NCBI GenBank assembly: GCA_046349855.1
Contig: JAXMBM010000006.1
Coordinates: 62,001-126,000 of the forward strand
Direction of reading: 5' to 3'
DNA: 64,000 nucleotides
Origin: CAIXSC01 sp046349855
GTDB lineage: Bacteria; Planctomycetota; Planctomycetia; Pirellulales; Pirellulaceae
Positions 53,001 through 61,704 of this stretch are shown here, in pieces (within the stretch, counting starts at the first letter, position 1; every line of letters starts with the position of its first letter). The notes beneath the pieces were generated by a model. The model made no database searches. It worked only from the letters and a program-made list of their open reading frames with translations, and was not told the origin of the DNA. The translations under genes and the position numbers were made by a program.

Positions 53001-53586
53001 CCTTGAGCAGCGCGGCATACTCGCGGAGCGCCACATTCAGTGGCGGATTCTTGCCGCTGCTCTTGAAAATCGCTTCCGCTTCCTCCGTCAGCTGCTGGCT
53101 CACAACGCGCAGCTGCGAGATGCCACTGGCGGCGGTGAACAGCGTAGTGCCCACGTCCCCTCGCAGGCTGGCAATCTCGGCGCCCCCGGCCACCAGCGTC
53201 TGGTAGTCGATACCGAACATCCGTTCGAACGTCTCCCGCGACACGGTCGGCAGGAAGCTGGCCAGCCGGTCATCGGACAACGGCTGTTCGGTGACCGGAT
53301 CGAGCAGCGTGCGGCTGTTCCCTTTGCGGCGGATAGCGGCAAACCGTCTGCCGTCACGGGCGCGCAGCTCGAAGCCGATGCGCAGATCCTGGTGCCGGTG
53401 CAGGAAGTTATCGGTCGAACGAGCGGGGATGCCAAACAGGGCATCCCGGAGGGCGCGGAGCGTCGAGCTCTTGCCCGCTTCATTCTCGCCGAATACCACG
53501 TGCAGCCCCTCGTGGCCGGCGGCGAAGGACAGGCTGCAGCCCGAAAAGGGGCCGAAGGCCAGCAGATCCAGACGATCCATTCTCAT
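50050..53586 (-). CDS. YhaN-like SMC/Rad50-type ATPase
   Basis: 1178 residues. The N-terminal half of a split ABC ATPase has MDRLDLLAFGPFSG and Walker A GENEAGKSS (33-41). Long coiled-coil arms (about 160-1040) rich in Gln, Leu, Glu and Arg follow. The C-terminal half has signature LSEGSADQLYLALRLA and Walker B PLIVDDILIKFDD, with the switch FTHHQH. This is the architecture of YhaN_AAA proteins, relatives of Rad50/SbcC. The ATG at 53586 overlaps the phosphoesterase stop by 4 bp (ATGA) and has GGAGGGG 5 bases upstream. With the next gene it should form an ATPase-nuclease complex on DNA ends. No zinc-hook CxxC was noticed in the coiled coil. Confidence 0.9.
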   Translation of the reverse strand: MRMDRLDLLAFGPFSGCSLSFAAGHEGLHVVFGENEAGKSSTLRALRDALFGIPARSTDNFLHRHQDLRIGFELRARDGRRFAAIRRKGNSRTLLDPVTEQPLSDDRLASFLPTVSRETFERMFGIDYQTLVAGGAEIASLRGDVGTTLFTAASGISQLRVVSQQLTEEAEAIFKSSGKNPPLNVALREYAALLKEARECRVASRGYAELRQQRDKLDQLLGEVERQRREAVGEWDRLQRLERACPYFRQRRQWREEIARCAASRPLRAGFDTEFRGVRQQLALVEQQIQELDERARQKRHQLDAIPRPINLQAWQQSLAALADELGSYRKAQADRRELEHQYRQGQAAAAALLGRLWPNASRTTQDVPRPTRQQRDELDRLTRSYASLLAERRQEERQRAENADKLRRARRDWEQSRPPTDLRELRQVVRDIQGQGPLELELQKAQKQLAQFRLNLTRELRQLGRWSGSLDELEALVLPRSTALREHERHLQTAQQTVDKAEEQEQNATAQLELITARLAEFQQVAGDLPTEQRVEELRVHRDHLWRAVRQAWHRGELTTAQLAELQLPAETDPQELASTFERAVAAADHAADRLRHEQQRVLERAQLIADQERGVAEQRRHAERLAKARATLVAADSAWQQLWTPLQITPGSPAEMQEWRTEAEQLRQQWNEFRQLEADVDQRERQVSAARHQLTAACALVGLASLSDDESLQQALKRCDDWLAEQEKSAATRQSLADRLSDLEHEAELLEQRRGELDEKWTSWQRSWLAALEPLAAGETPPEQLSSFLQDLDELLKQLDSTEGPGGLRDRLNGIDADASRFAQRVRDCGEALKITLPADPEAGARQLITLLQQNQDAHRQIATLEQDLAALADQHGQRREQHQLLQTQLRSLCEEAGVARPDELEASWSGWMQRRNLQERLEQVESNLHELARGQDLADLERELAGFSPADLSQRIAELKEKSERLANDAGQLREERGQLVSQLGQIDDGMQAIALNAKAQAQLARIDELANDYARRRLASVALRTALERFAEHHQDPLLGRASEYFAQLTENSFAGIKVDYDDDGRPVLVGRRPAGALVRLEGLSEGSADQLYLALRLAYLADWLERHEPLPLIVDDILIKFDDRRSRATLQLLAEFSHRTQVILFTHHQHLVELARDAVSPDVLFVQTLPPGS

Positions 53587-54863
53587 CGGCGCCCCTCCCC
53601 TGCCCCTGGCGAAGTCGGATTCAGGCGAGCCTGCAGCAGCGGTTCCAGGCCGGACACCAGGGAGGTCAGCCACTCACGAGTTCCGATTCCCCCCTCGTCC
53701 ACCTGCTTGAGTTCATCGGGGATTTTGTCCACCATCTCACGCAGCTCAGCCGCCAGTTCTTCGAGCACATGCGGTTCCGTCAGATAGTGGCCGATTCGCT
53801 GGAACACCTCGGCCAGCGGTCCGTCCAGCGATTCTTCCACCTGGGACACCCGCGGTGGTTCGATCCGCAGCCGGACCTTTTCGATCCACACATCGTCGCG
53901 ACCATCGTGGCGGGCGTAGGAACGCAAATCGCTTTCCCACTGAGAGCGGCGGGCCAGAAGTGCCGCGGCGCAGGGACAATCACCCGAGACCTCGATGCGC
54001 ACCGCCAGGGGAAGACCGTCGTGCTGGCGCCGCAGTCGAGTCAGCTCATCCAAGGTGGTTGAGGTCAACTCGTCGACCGTGTCCGCCGACGTCGCGTCGA
54101 TCAGCAGACGCTCCCAGCGGACGACGTCGAGGTCGTGGAATTCGACCTGCGGCGTTTCTCCCACATCGGCCGTCACCAGCAGGGCTCCTTTAGCCCCGGT
54201 TTCCCGGATATGTCGACCCTGCAGGTTTCCCGGATAGACCACGTAGGGGTCGGTGGCAACCACTTCCCGCTGGTGAATGTGGCCCAGGGCCCAGTAGTCG
54301 TAGCCTTTGGCCCGCAGGTCGGCGAGCGTGCAGGGAGCGTAGTTGGCGTGCCCTTCCCGACCGTCGAGGCTTGTATGGAGGAGTCCGATGTTGAAGTACC
54401 CGGGCACCGCGGCCGGGTACTGCCGTACCAGATTGTCGGTGACGGCCGCCTTGGCAAAACTCTGCCCGTGGATCGCCACGCGACAGTCATCGAGCTTCCG
54501 GGTTTCGCCGCGCCGCGTGGAAAAACTGTGGACATTCGCGGGCAGCGGAAGGTTCTGCGTCATGCGACTGGCCGCATCGTGATTCCCGGCAATCACGAAG
54601 ACAGGAATTCCCGCCGCTTGCAGGCGACCGAGCTGCCGGATCATGAACAAGCCGGTTCGTGAGTCGTCCCAATCGCCGTCGTACAGGTCGCCAGCGATCA
54701 GTACGAACTGAACCTGTTCTTCGAGCGCCAGATCGACCAGACGCGTCGTCGCCTGTCGCGTGGCCGTGCGCAGCAGTTCCGAAGGAGCGTCATCGTAGTG
54801 CCCCAGACGCAACAGCGGACTATCCAAATGGATATCGGCGGCGTGCAGGAACTTGAAGGGCAT
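53583..54863 (-). CDS. YhaO-like metallophosphoesterase (SbcD/Mre11-type)
   Basis: 426-residue calcineurin-like phosphoesterase of the DNA-repair exonuclease type. Metal-binding motifs in order: HAADIHLD (Asp10, His12), AGDLYD (58-62), GNHD (93-96), LLHTSLDG and GHIHQRE, so the two-metal site is complete. The C-terminal half (about 270-426) would bind the partner ATPase. Start: ATG at 54863 is chosen, with AGGAGG 9 bases upstream; ATG at 54872 lies directly against that SD and is unlikely. It is co-directional with and overlaps the YhaN-like gene. The pair corresponds to Mre11-Rad50/SbcCD in organisation. Confidence 0.92.
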   Translation of the reverse strand: MPFKFLHAADIHLDSPLLRLGHYDDAPSELLRTATRQATTRLVDLALEEQVQFVLIAGDLYDGDWDDSRTGLFMIRQLGRLQAAGIPVFVIAGNHDAASRMTQNLPLPANVHSFSTRRGETRKLDDCRVAIHGQSFAKAAVTDNLVRQYPAAVPGYFNIGLLHTSLDGREGHANYAPCTLADLRAKGYDYWALGHIHQREVVATDPYVVYPGNLQGRHIRETGAKGALLVTADVGETPQVEFHDLDVVRWERLLIDATSADTVDELTSTTLDELTRLRRQHDGLPLAVRIEVSGDCPCAAALLARRSQWESDLRSYARHDGRDDVWIEKVRLRIEPPRVSQVEESLDGPLAEVFQRIGHYLTEPHVLEELAAELREMVDKIPDELKQVDEGGIGTREWLTSLVSGLEPLLQARLNPTSPGAGEGRR

Positions 54864-55023
54864 GAGCTGCATCCTCCTGTGACACGATCTGCCGCACCGG
54901 GCGACGGAGGGCTCGTCACCGCATCGTCGTCGCCGGGCCAAGACTCATCCGCGTGCACCGAGACAGGCCTGTTTTCGCTGTGGCGTCACGGCGAGGGGCA
55001 CCGCGGTGGTGTCTCGCGCCGAC

Positions 55024-56832
55024 TCAGGAACCGCCCACCACCTCGAAGTTGGTAGCGGCGCCGGCGGGGGTCGATAATTCGACGCGCAACTCGGGTTGTG
55101 TCCGCTCGGACAGCTCGACCCGGAACACCAGGGGGTGCCGTCCGACCGGCAGCGTTACGTCGGCGGAACGCCGGGTATCGAGCGCTTCGGAACCGACCCA
55201 GGTCTGGACGGTTTCGGTCGAGTCAATCTGCAGATGGACGGGGCCCTCGGCGCTGACCGCGATTTCTCCCTGCAGGATCAGGACCTGCGGTGCGCTGCTG
55301 GCCGGACGCAACTCGGCCAGTGGCAGGACGCCGTTCACTTGCCCGTAGGCTGGGAGCCACGCTTCGGGCGACGCCTGAAAGACGAACTGGCGGATGTTCT
55401 CCAGGTGGGGGACTTCGGCGGTGAGTTCCGCTGGGGGGGACTGCAGCACCCGCCAGCGCTGAATCCGTTTGGCCTGCTGCACGGCGTAGGGCCCAGGCTT
55501 GCCGAGCTCGGAGACGAACCGTGCCAGGTCGATCAGTTCGTCGCGCGTCAGAAACAGGGTGAGTCCCTGCGGCATCAGCGATCGTCCCTCGGCCTCCTCA
55601 TCGATATCGGCCGTGGGGATGGAGATGGTCTGGCCGTTGACGTCCCGAATGTTGACCCGCACATCGTCACGATCGATGACGATGCCGGTGAGCACCTTGC
55701 CGGAGGCGAGTTCGAAAACGCGCGTCACGAACTGCTCTTTGATCGCCAGATTCGGATTGAGGATCGAATTGACCACGTAGTCGACGGGGGACGAACCACC
55801 AACCGCGCTCAGTTCCGGACCGACCTGGCCTCCCGCACGACTCACGCTGTGGCACTTGAGGCAGCTCAGATCCTTCCGACGAAAGATTTTCTCTCCGCGG
55901 GCTGGGTCCCCTTTGGCGGTGACGTCGGCCACCAGCCGGGCCACTTCTTCCGGTGACGGGGGCGGAGCATCCGTGACGATACCCGCCTGCTTGCTCAGAA
56001 CCTCCGACAGAGCCGCATCACTACGTCCGACGGAATACATGTACCGCAGAGCCACCTTGGCAACATCGCGCTGCAGTGACTTTTGAGCCAGGGCGGCGGC
56101 GAGTTTTTCGGCGCCCCCTTTGCGATTGAGGAAGGCCTGCAACATTTCGGCCGGATCATCGTGCGGCGACGCATCCGCCAGCAGCGCTGCACCCGCCGCG
56201 GCGGCAGCATCGAGCTGAAAACCGGTAAGGCCCGCGATCGCCTGCAGACGAATCGGCAGCGGCTGGTTCTTTGCCGTCAGGGTAGTCAATAGTTGCTCGC
56301 TGGCCGGGTCGCCGATGGCGATCAGGCCGTCGATAGCTACCCGACGCAGCGCCGGCTTGGCAGACTTGTCATTGGCGAGTTGGCGGAGTGCCGGCGCGAC
56401 ACTCGTATCCCGCCAGGTAGAGGCGAGTCGAATGGCGGCGGCCTGCAGGGCCGGATCGCGGGCCGCCGCTTCTCCCACGACGAGTCCTTCGAGGGCCTGG
56501 AGCGGGCCAGATGGAATGATCTTCCGAGTGTGGGCGGCATCCGTAAGCCAGCTCATTGCCTGCCGCCGCAGCTCGGGAGGAAATCCGTCGGGCTGGACAA
56601 TCTTGTCAAACACCACCCGCAGGTCGGACGCATTCCCGCGCTGGCAGATCATTTCTACCACCGTCCCCTGCCGTTCGGGAGGCAACCGGCCGCTCTGGAA
56701 CAGTTTGAGCAGCGGGGCCACGGCGCTGGCAGGTTCGTCCGCCCCGGCGGCCGGAAGCACCGCGCACCACGTCAACAAGATTCCCAGCGCCAGCGCAACA
56801 CGACACCGCTCGGGAAATTCAGGCTGACTCAT
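55024..56832 (-). CDS. Secreted HEAT-repeat protein with C-terminal heme domain (TIGR02603-type)
   Basis: 602 residues. Signal peptide (about 1-31). HEAT-like helical repeats from about 40 to 280. A c-type heme domain from about 305 to 440 with CLKCH at 324-328, VSRAGGQVGPELSAVG and SILNPNLAIKEQF; this is the heme-binding domain of the Pirellula/Verrucomicrobium type. A beta-rich C-terminal domain of about 150 residues follows. ATG at 56832 has GGAG 7 bases upstream. It starts 53 bp after the dehydrogenase-like gene, probably as the second gene of an operon. In many planctomycetes the two parts are one polypeptide. Confidence 0.88.
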   Translation of the reverse strand: MSQPEFPERCRVALALGILLTWCAVLPAAGADEPASAVAPLLKLFQSGRLPPERQGTVVEMICQRGNASDLRVVFDKIVQPDGFPPELRRQAMSWLTDAAHTRKIIPSGPLQALEGLVVGEAAARDPALQAAAIRLASTWRDTSVAPALRQLANDKSAKPALRRVAIDGLIAIGDPASEQLLTTLTAKNQPLPIRLQAIAGLTGFQLDAAAAAGAALLADASPHDDPAEMLQAFLNRKGGAEKLAAALAQKSLQRDVAKVALRYMYSVGRSDAALSEVLSKQAGIVTDAPPPSPEEVARLVADVTAKGDPARGEKIFRRKDLSCLKCHSVSRAGGQVGPELSAVGGSSPVDYVVNSILNPNLAIKEQFVTRVFELASGKVLTGIVIDRDDVRVNIRDVNGQTISIPTADIDEEAEGRSLMPQGLTLFLTRDELIDLARFVSELGKPGPYAVQQAKRIQRWRVLQSPPAELTAEVPHLENIRQFVFQASPEAWLPAYGQVNGVLPLAELRPASSAPQVLILQGEIAVSAEGPVHLQIDSTETVQTWVGSEALDTRRSADVTLPVGRHPLVFRVELSERTQPELRVELSTPAGAATNFEVVGGS

Positions 56833-56885
56833 GATTGCACTCCGTCTCCTCCTACCGCCATCGAACCTCGCGCGGGAACCGGACC

Positions 56886-59660
56886 TTACTTCTTGAGAGC
56901 CTTGACGCGCCGGTCCAGCGTTTTGTTGGTTTCGTCCAGCGTGTGCTTGAGGTACTCGTCCTGCGGGTGAACCAGCGATTCGACAGCGATTTCCGCCGCC
57001 TTTTCGGCGTCGGGACCGGTGAAATAGCTGAGGGCCCAGACCGCCTGCAGTCGCACCCGTGCATGCTCGTCATTCACCTGCTCCTGGAGAAGGGCGAGCG
57101 GGTTGGCCAGCCGATCACGCCAGTACACGATGATCTTGGTGGCGGCCGCGCGGGCCCGGAAATCGGGCGACTTAAGCACCTTCCGCAGCAGTTCCTCGTT
57201 GACGACGTTGTGACTCTGGTGGAGCCACAGACCTTCCAGCACGTGATGCTCGTAGTCGGGATCGTTCTTGTCGAGCGCCGCCAGCCACTGGCCGGCGGAG
57301 GCCAGGACCTCGGCCGTCGGCCGGCCGGAGAGCTCGATCCGGGCGCGATGACGCACGCGATCGTCCTTGTCCTTCAGCAAGGCCAGCAGTTGGTCGACCG
57401 GCTGACCGGCGATTGGTGCCGGCTTGAGCAGATCCCGTCCCTCGTAGCGCACCCGGAACACTCGGCCGTGGGTACGATCGCGGCTGGGATCGCGGAGATT
57501 GTGCTGCATGTGGCCGATGATCGGGTTATGCCAGTCGGTGAAGTAGATGGAACCGTCCGGCGCGACCTCCACGTCCGCCGGGCGGAAGTTCGGGTCCGAC
57601 GAAAACAGGATCGGTTCGACCTCCGTCGCCGTGAAACTCGATCCCTTGTCGGCCAGCTGATACTGCAGGATCCCCTGGAAGCCAATGACGTTGTTGACCA
57701 GCAACCGCCCCCGGAACTCTTCTGGGAAGTGGCTGCTGCTGAGGATTTCGACGCCGGAGCAGGGACGGGTCCGTTGCTGATAGACCTGCGGCGGTCGCCC
57801 GTGCTTCTGCGGGAAGTCGACGTCGCCGGAGAACAGCAGAGCGTGGTAGGGTTGAGCTCCCGTACCGTCGTAAACGATGTCCTGTCCCCACCGCTCGAAC
57901 ACGTGACCGTGCGGGTTGGCAAAGCCGAACGAGACGTAGACATCAAACTTGCGAGTCCGCGGTTCGAAGCGGAACACGGCACCGTTGGCCACGCGCCGCG
58001 GGGCGCCCCAGGGGGTCTCGACCTGCGAATGGTGGAACGTCCCTTCCTGGAAATACATGGCTCCACCCGGATCCAGCGCGAAACTGTTGGCCGTGTGATG
58101 CGTGTCGGCCGTATCGAGCCCATGGAGCACGCGTTCCTTGACGTCGTACTTATCGTCGCCGTTGGTGTCGCGGAGGAACAGCAGGTCCGGGCCCTGAGCG
58201 ACCAGCACACCATTGTTCCAGAACTCGAAGCCGGTGGGATTGTGGAGGTCGCCGGCGAACGTCTTGCTGACATCGGCTCGACCATCTCCGTCCGTATCCT
58301 CCAGGATCAGCAGTTTGTCGTTCATCGATTCGGTCGGCTTCCAGTGCGGGTAGGTCGGCCAGGCTGCGACCCACAACCGCCCACGCGTATCGAACGCCAT
58401 CTGCACGGGATTGACCAGTTCCGGGAACCGTCCTTCGTCGGCAAACAACTCGACCTTCAACCCCTTGTGCACCGTCATCTTGGCCAGCGATTCGGCTTCG
58501 GCCAGAAACAGGTGCTTGCCGCCTTCGAGCGGTCCGGGCTTGTTCGAGATCACCGGAATGAACTCGGGCAGATTCGTGTCCTGAGGACGAGACTGCTGGC
58601 CCCGCGCGGCGGCCCACACCACCGCGTCTCGATTGCTGGTCAGCAGATCGAGGACCTCGAGTTCGCGCTGGGCGACCGAGTAATTCGACAGCCCTTCCCC
58701 GTAGCCTCCTGGCCCCTCGGCGAATTTCAGGAACGCGCGGTCGCCGTACGTCGAGTAACCGTCGGTCACTCGGTAGCGGTTGAACCAGTACCAGTTCTTC
58801 TCGTTGACGGCCTGTCGGAGCGTCTCGAGGGCCGGTTTTGTCTTGGGGGGTGCTCCGAACAATTGCTGATAGGCGGTGGCCGCGACGACGCGATCTCCCT
58901 GGGCGTTGAGGTGGACACCATTGATCGTCATCGGGGCCGCCGGATTGGCAGCGGCAAAGGTCGCGGAAAGCGGGGTAAACAGGTCGACAAACAGCGCTCC
59001 TTTTGCCTGTGCCACTTCACGCAGCACTGCCGTGTAGGCTTGCAGGCGCGCGTTCGTGGCCGCTACCGCGTCGGCCGACGGCAGGTTGGGGTTCTGGGTT
59101 CGCTCCAATGGCGTGGGAGAAAACAGCACCACGCGCGGGGCTGACTTGCCGTTGTAACGGGCTTCCGACAGATGCTTGAGAAACGCCTCGGTGTCGGCTT
59201 TGAATTTGCTCAGACCGGCTTCGCCCGCCCACGATTCGTTGTAGCCGAAAAACGCGAACACCACGTCGGCCCGGGTGTTCGTCAACTCGAACCGGTTGGC
59301 GCGAACTTTTCCTTCGTCCCGCTTGGACAGCTTGTTGGGCTGAGGACAGGGAGCCGAACCGGCCAGCCATTCATCCTGCGAGCCAAACGACATCGAACGC
59401 AGCCGCTTGCTGGCGTCCTGCCATCCGGAAATCTCGTCGCCGCTGTAGCCCAGGTTGCGAAACACCAGTTCGTGTTCGGGAAAACCTGCGTGGATCAGCG
59501 TTTCCAGCCAGCCCTCGTGCTGCATCCGCTCGGCCAGCGTGTTGCCCACCAGGCAGATGTGGTCCCCTTTCTGCAGGGTCAGCGGCTGAGCCTGCGCGGG
59601 TGAAGCGAGGAAGGAGCCGAAGAACAACCCGAGGAACAACAGAGTCCAGTAACGACTCAT
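56886..59660 (-). CDS. SGNH-domain / PVC-type membrane-bound dehydrogenase protein (TIGR02604-type)
   Basis: 924 residues. Signal peptide (about 1-24). An SGNH/GDSL-hydrolase-like domain (about 28-270) has VGNTLAERM where GDS is expected, FAFFGYNESW as block III and INGVHLNAQGDR as block V: the catalytic Ser is not in its usual place. A beta-propeller of the PVC dehydrogenase type (about 390-750) follows, with VNPVQMAFDTRGRLWVAAWPTYP (in two pieces), LEDTDGDGRAD and FTDWHNPIIGHMQHN. The C-terminus (about 760-924) is HEAT-like. No heme CxxCH is present; it is in the next gene. ATG at 59660 has AAGGA 8 bases upstream. Secreted; probably a periplasmic oxidoreductase whose substrate is unknown. 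Confidence 0.87.
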   Translation of the reverse strand: MSRYWTLLFLGLFFGSFLASPAQAQPLTLQKGDHICLVGNTLAERMQHEGWLETLIHAGFPEHELVFRNLGYSGDEISGWQDASKRLRSMSFGSQDEWLAGSAPCPQPNKLSKRDEGKVRANRFELTNTRADVVFAFFGYNESWAGEAGLSKFKADTEAFLKHLSEARYNGKSAPRVVLFSPTPLERTQNPNLPSADAVAATNARLQAYTAVLREVAQAKGALFVDLFTPLSATFAAANPAAPMTINGVHLNAQGDRVVAATAYQQLFGAPPKTKPALETLRQAVNEKNWYWFNRYRVTDGYSTYGDRAFLKFAEGPGGYGEGLSNYSVAQRELEVLDLLTSNRDAVVWAAARGQQSRPQDTNLPEFIPVISNKPGPLEGGKHLFLAEAESLAKMTVHKGLKVELFADEGRFPELVNPVQMAFDTRGRLWVAAWPTYPHWKPTESMNDKLLILEDTDGDGRADVSKTFAGDLHNPTGFEFWNNGVLVAQGPDLLFLRDTNGDDKYDVKERVLHGLDTADTHHTANSFALDPGGAMYFQEGTFHHSQVETPWGAPRRVANGAVFRFEPRTRKFDVYVSFGFANPHGHVFERWGQDIVYDGTGAQPYHALLFSGDVDFPQKHGRPPQVYQQRTRPCSGVEILSSSHFPEEFRGRLLVNNVIGFQGILQYQLADKGSSFTATEVEPILFSSDPNFRPADVEVAPDGSIYFTDWHNPIIGHMQHNLRDPSRDRTHGRVFRVRYEGRDLLKPAPIAGQPVDQLLALLKDKDDRVRHRARIELSGRPTAEVLASAGQWLAALDKNDPDYEHHVLEGLWLHQSHNVVNEELLRKVLKSPDFRARAAATKIIVYWRDRLANPLALLQEQVNDEHARVRLQAVWALSYFTGPDAEKAAEIAVESLVHPQDEYLKHTLDETNKTLDRRVKALKK

Positions 59661-59912
59661 GCAGCAATTCCTTGTAACCGAAAGGATGGGCCGAAGGTGG
59701 GAGGATGGACGCGTCGCGCTGCGGGGTGGCGGAGAGGCCCTGGGCCGCCCCCGTGCCGTCTAGAAACCTGGGGGCAATTGTAGCTGGAAGCGCGAGCGTT
59801 GCCACCCAGGGGCTCGCCGACCCGGCGACTCCAGCGGGGTTCGGCAGGGGCCGGAACGGCGTCTCCCGGCAACCTGCTGCAGGGAAATCCGCCAGGGGAC
59901 GATAAAACATCA

Positions 59913-59941
59913 TTGAGCGTCGATCCGTGGCCGGCTATATT
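59913..59941 (+). promoter_or_regulatory. Putative promoter of the second DUF1501 gene
   Basis: -35 TTGAGC (59913-59918), 17-bp spacer, -10 TATATT (59936-59941). The leader would be about 75 nt. It lies in the divergent spacer 59661-60022 (362 bp), which holds no gene that I can support and no clear promoter for the minus-strand gene. Confidence 0.55.
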
Positions 59942-60022
59942 TCTCAGAGAAACTCACGGAATGAGTTTTGCCCTCCCCGGACATTTTCCCCACCTCGACG
60001 CCGCTGCCACTTGAGGATTTTC

Positions 60023-61372
60023 ATGGACAGCCAACGCTCTTGCCCAGGTGTCAATCGCCGTAACTATCTGAAGTTTGGCTTAGGGGCGCTGGCTGGCGTG
60101 GGGCTGTCCGACTTGCTGCGACTGCAGGCCACCGCCGCGCCGGAAAACGGCAACGGTCTGCGGGCGACTGCCAAGAGCTGCATCCTCATCTGGCTCGACG
60201 GCGGTCCCTCCCATTTCGAAACATTCGACCCCAAGCCCGAAGCGCCCGCCGAGATCCGCGGGGAACTGGCGGCGATCTCGACCAAGATCCCGGGCGTGCA
60301 GTTCTGCGAGACGACGCCGCGGCTGGCCGCCTGCGCCGACAAGTTTGCCATTATCCGCTCGATCCGCCACGAGCAGGGGAATCACGGGGCGGGCAACCAC
60401 TACATGATGACCGGACGCCCTCCGCGGATTCCGGTAGGCTGCGGAGCGTTCGTCAGTTTTCATCCCAGTCTGGGGTCGGTGGCAGCGCATGAACTGCCGC
60501 GCAACAACAATCTGCCGGGTTACTTTTCCATTCCCAGCATGACCCGCTCGGGCGGACCGAACTATCTGGGCGGCAAGTTCGCTCCGTTCGTCGTCGAAGA
60601 CAATCCGAACAACCCGCAGTTCCGCGTCCGCGACCTGTCGCCACCCGCCGGCCTCGATACGCTCCGCTTCACTCAGCGGACCGACCTGCGCCAGGTGGTC
60701 GATCGACTGAAACGATACCAGGATCAGGCGGCGGCCGACCCGGTGGTCGCGGTCGACAGCTTTTACCAGCAGAGTCTCAGCCTGGTCACGTCGCGCGAAG
60801 CCCAGAAGGGGTTCGATCTGTCGGCGGAATCGGACCAAGTGCGGGACGCCTACGGTCGTAATCCGTTTGGCCAGCGCACGCTGCTCGCACGCCGCCTGGT
60901 GGAGGCCGGAGTGCCGTTCATTACGCTGAATGACGGCGGCTGGGACCATCATTCGGGAGTCTTCTCCCAATTGCCCAAGCAGATGGATGTGATTGACCAG
61001 GCCGTGGCCGCCCTGATCCAGGATCTGCACGATCGGGGACTGCTGCAGGAGACGCTGGTGGTGATGCTGGGCGAATTCGGTCGGACGCCGAAGATTTCGA
61101 CCCTCTCCGGCGCGAACTCGCCGGGCCGGGATCACTGGGCCAACGCCATGTCGGTGTTCATGGCGGGCGGCGGAACTCCGGGAGGTGTCTGCGTCGGCGC
61201 GACCGATCGCAACGGGTACTCGGCCAGCGACCGCGTGCTCAGCCCTGAGAACTTCGTGTCGACCATCTACCGCAAGCTGGGAATCGATCCGCGGAAAATC
61301 TTCTACACGCCCGAAGGACGCCCCAGCATCCTGGTCACCGACCCCACACCGATCTCGGAAGTCATGGGGTGA
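60023..61372 (+). CDS. DUF1501 family protein (Tat-exported)
   Basis: 449 residues. A twin-arginine-type signal NRRNYLKFGLGALAG lies at 11-25. Family landmarks: LIWLDGGPSHFETFDPKP near 70, RHEQGNHGAGNHYMMTGR, NDGGWDHHSG, LGEFGRTPKI and GRDHWANAMS. These match metal- and phosphate-site positions of the sulfatase-like fold, but no activity is proven for the family. It is the shorter, more typical form compared with the protein at 6458-8023. ATG at 60023 has GAGG about 6 bases upstream. It is monocistronic with its own promoter and no adjacent PSD1 partner. Confidence 0.92.
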   Translation: MDSQRSCPGVNRRNYLKFGLGALAGVGLSDLLRLQATAAPENGNGLRATAKSCILIWLDGGPSHFETFDPKPEAPAEIRGELAAISTKIPGVQFCETTPRLAACADKFAIIRSIRHEQGNHGAGNHYMMTGRPPRIPVGCGAFVSFHPSLGSVAAHELPRNNNLPGYFSIPSMTRSGGPNYLGGKFAPFVVEDNPNNPQFRVRDLSPPAGLDTLRFTQRTDLRQVVDRLKRYQDQAAADPVVAVDSFYQQSLSLVTSREAQKGFDLSAESDQVRDAYGRNPFGQRTLLARRLVEAGVPFITLNDGGWDHHSGVFSQLPKQMDVIDQAVAALIQDLHDRGLLQETLVVMLGEFGRTPKISTLSGANSPGRDHWANAMSVFMAGGGTPGGVCVGATDRNGYSASDRVLSPENFVSTIYRKLGIDPRKIFYTPEGRPSILVTDPTPISEVMG

Positions 61373-61380
61373 GCGGCCCA

Positions 61381-61551
61381 TCAGCCCTGCAGCAGTCTTT
61401 GCAGGTTGTCCCACCAGCCAAATAGAACATGGCCCACCGCCGGGAAGTTGACCGCGATCAGGCCGATGAACGTCACAACGGCAATCAATCCCAGCGGCTG
61501 AGGCAGGATCGCCAACCACGGAGGCAGGTTCGAGCGAGAGGCGTCGGTCAT
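61381..61551 (-). CDS. Small single-pass membrane protein
   Basis: 56 residues with one membrane segment (about 17-40, LGLIAVVTFIGLIAVNF) and a Trp-rich end (FGWWDNLQRLL). ATG at 61551 has AGGAG 7 bases upstream, a strong sign that this small frame is real. It converges with the DUF1501 gene, 8 bp apart. No family recognised. Confidence 0.62.
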   Translation of the reverse strand: MTDASRSNLPPWLAILPQPLGLIAVVTFIGLIAVNFPAVGHVLFGWWDNLQRLLQG

Positions 61552-61704
61552 GGCTGGTCTCCTTGCGGTTTGACCCAGCAACCTTTCAGCAGCGGTTCAA
61601 TGGCCTCCCGGGGTGGGGATTTCGGTCGGCCCCAGCGGGCCGCGCGCTGCGGGCCGCTCGCTACCGCTGCCTGACACTCATTCTCGATTCGTCACAGAGA
61701 AGGG

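Noticed and set aside
56835..59144. 769-codon plus-strand open frame
   Set aside because: Antisense to the dehydrogenase propeller gene; no start signal or recognised sequence.
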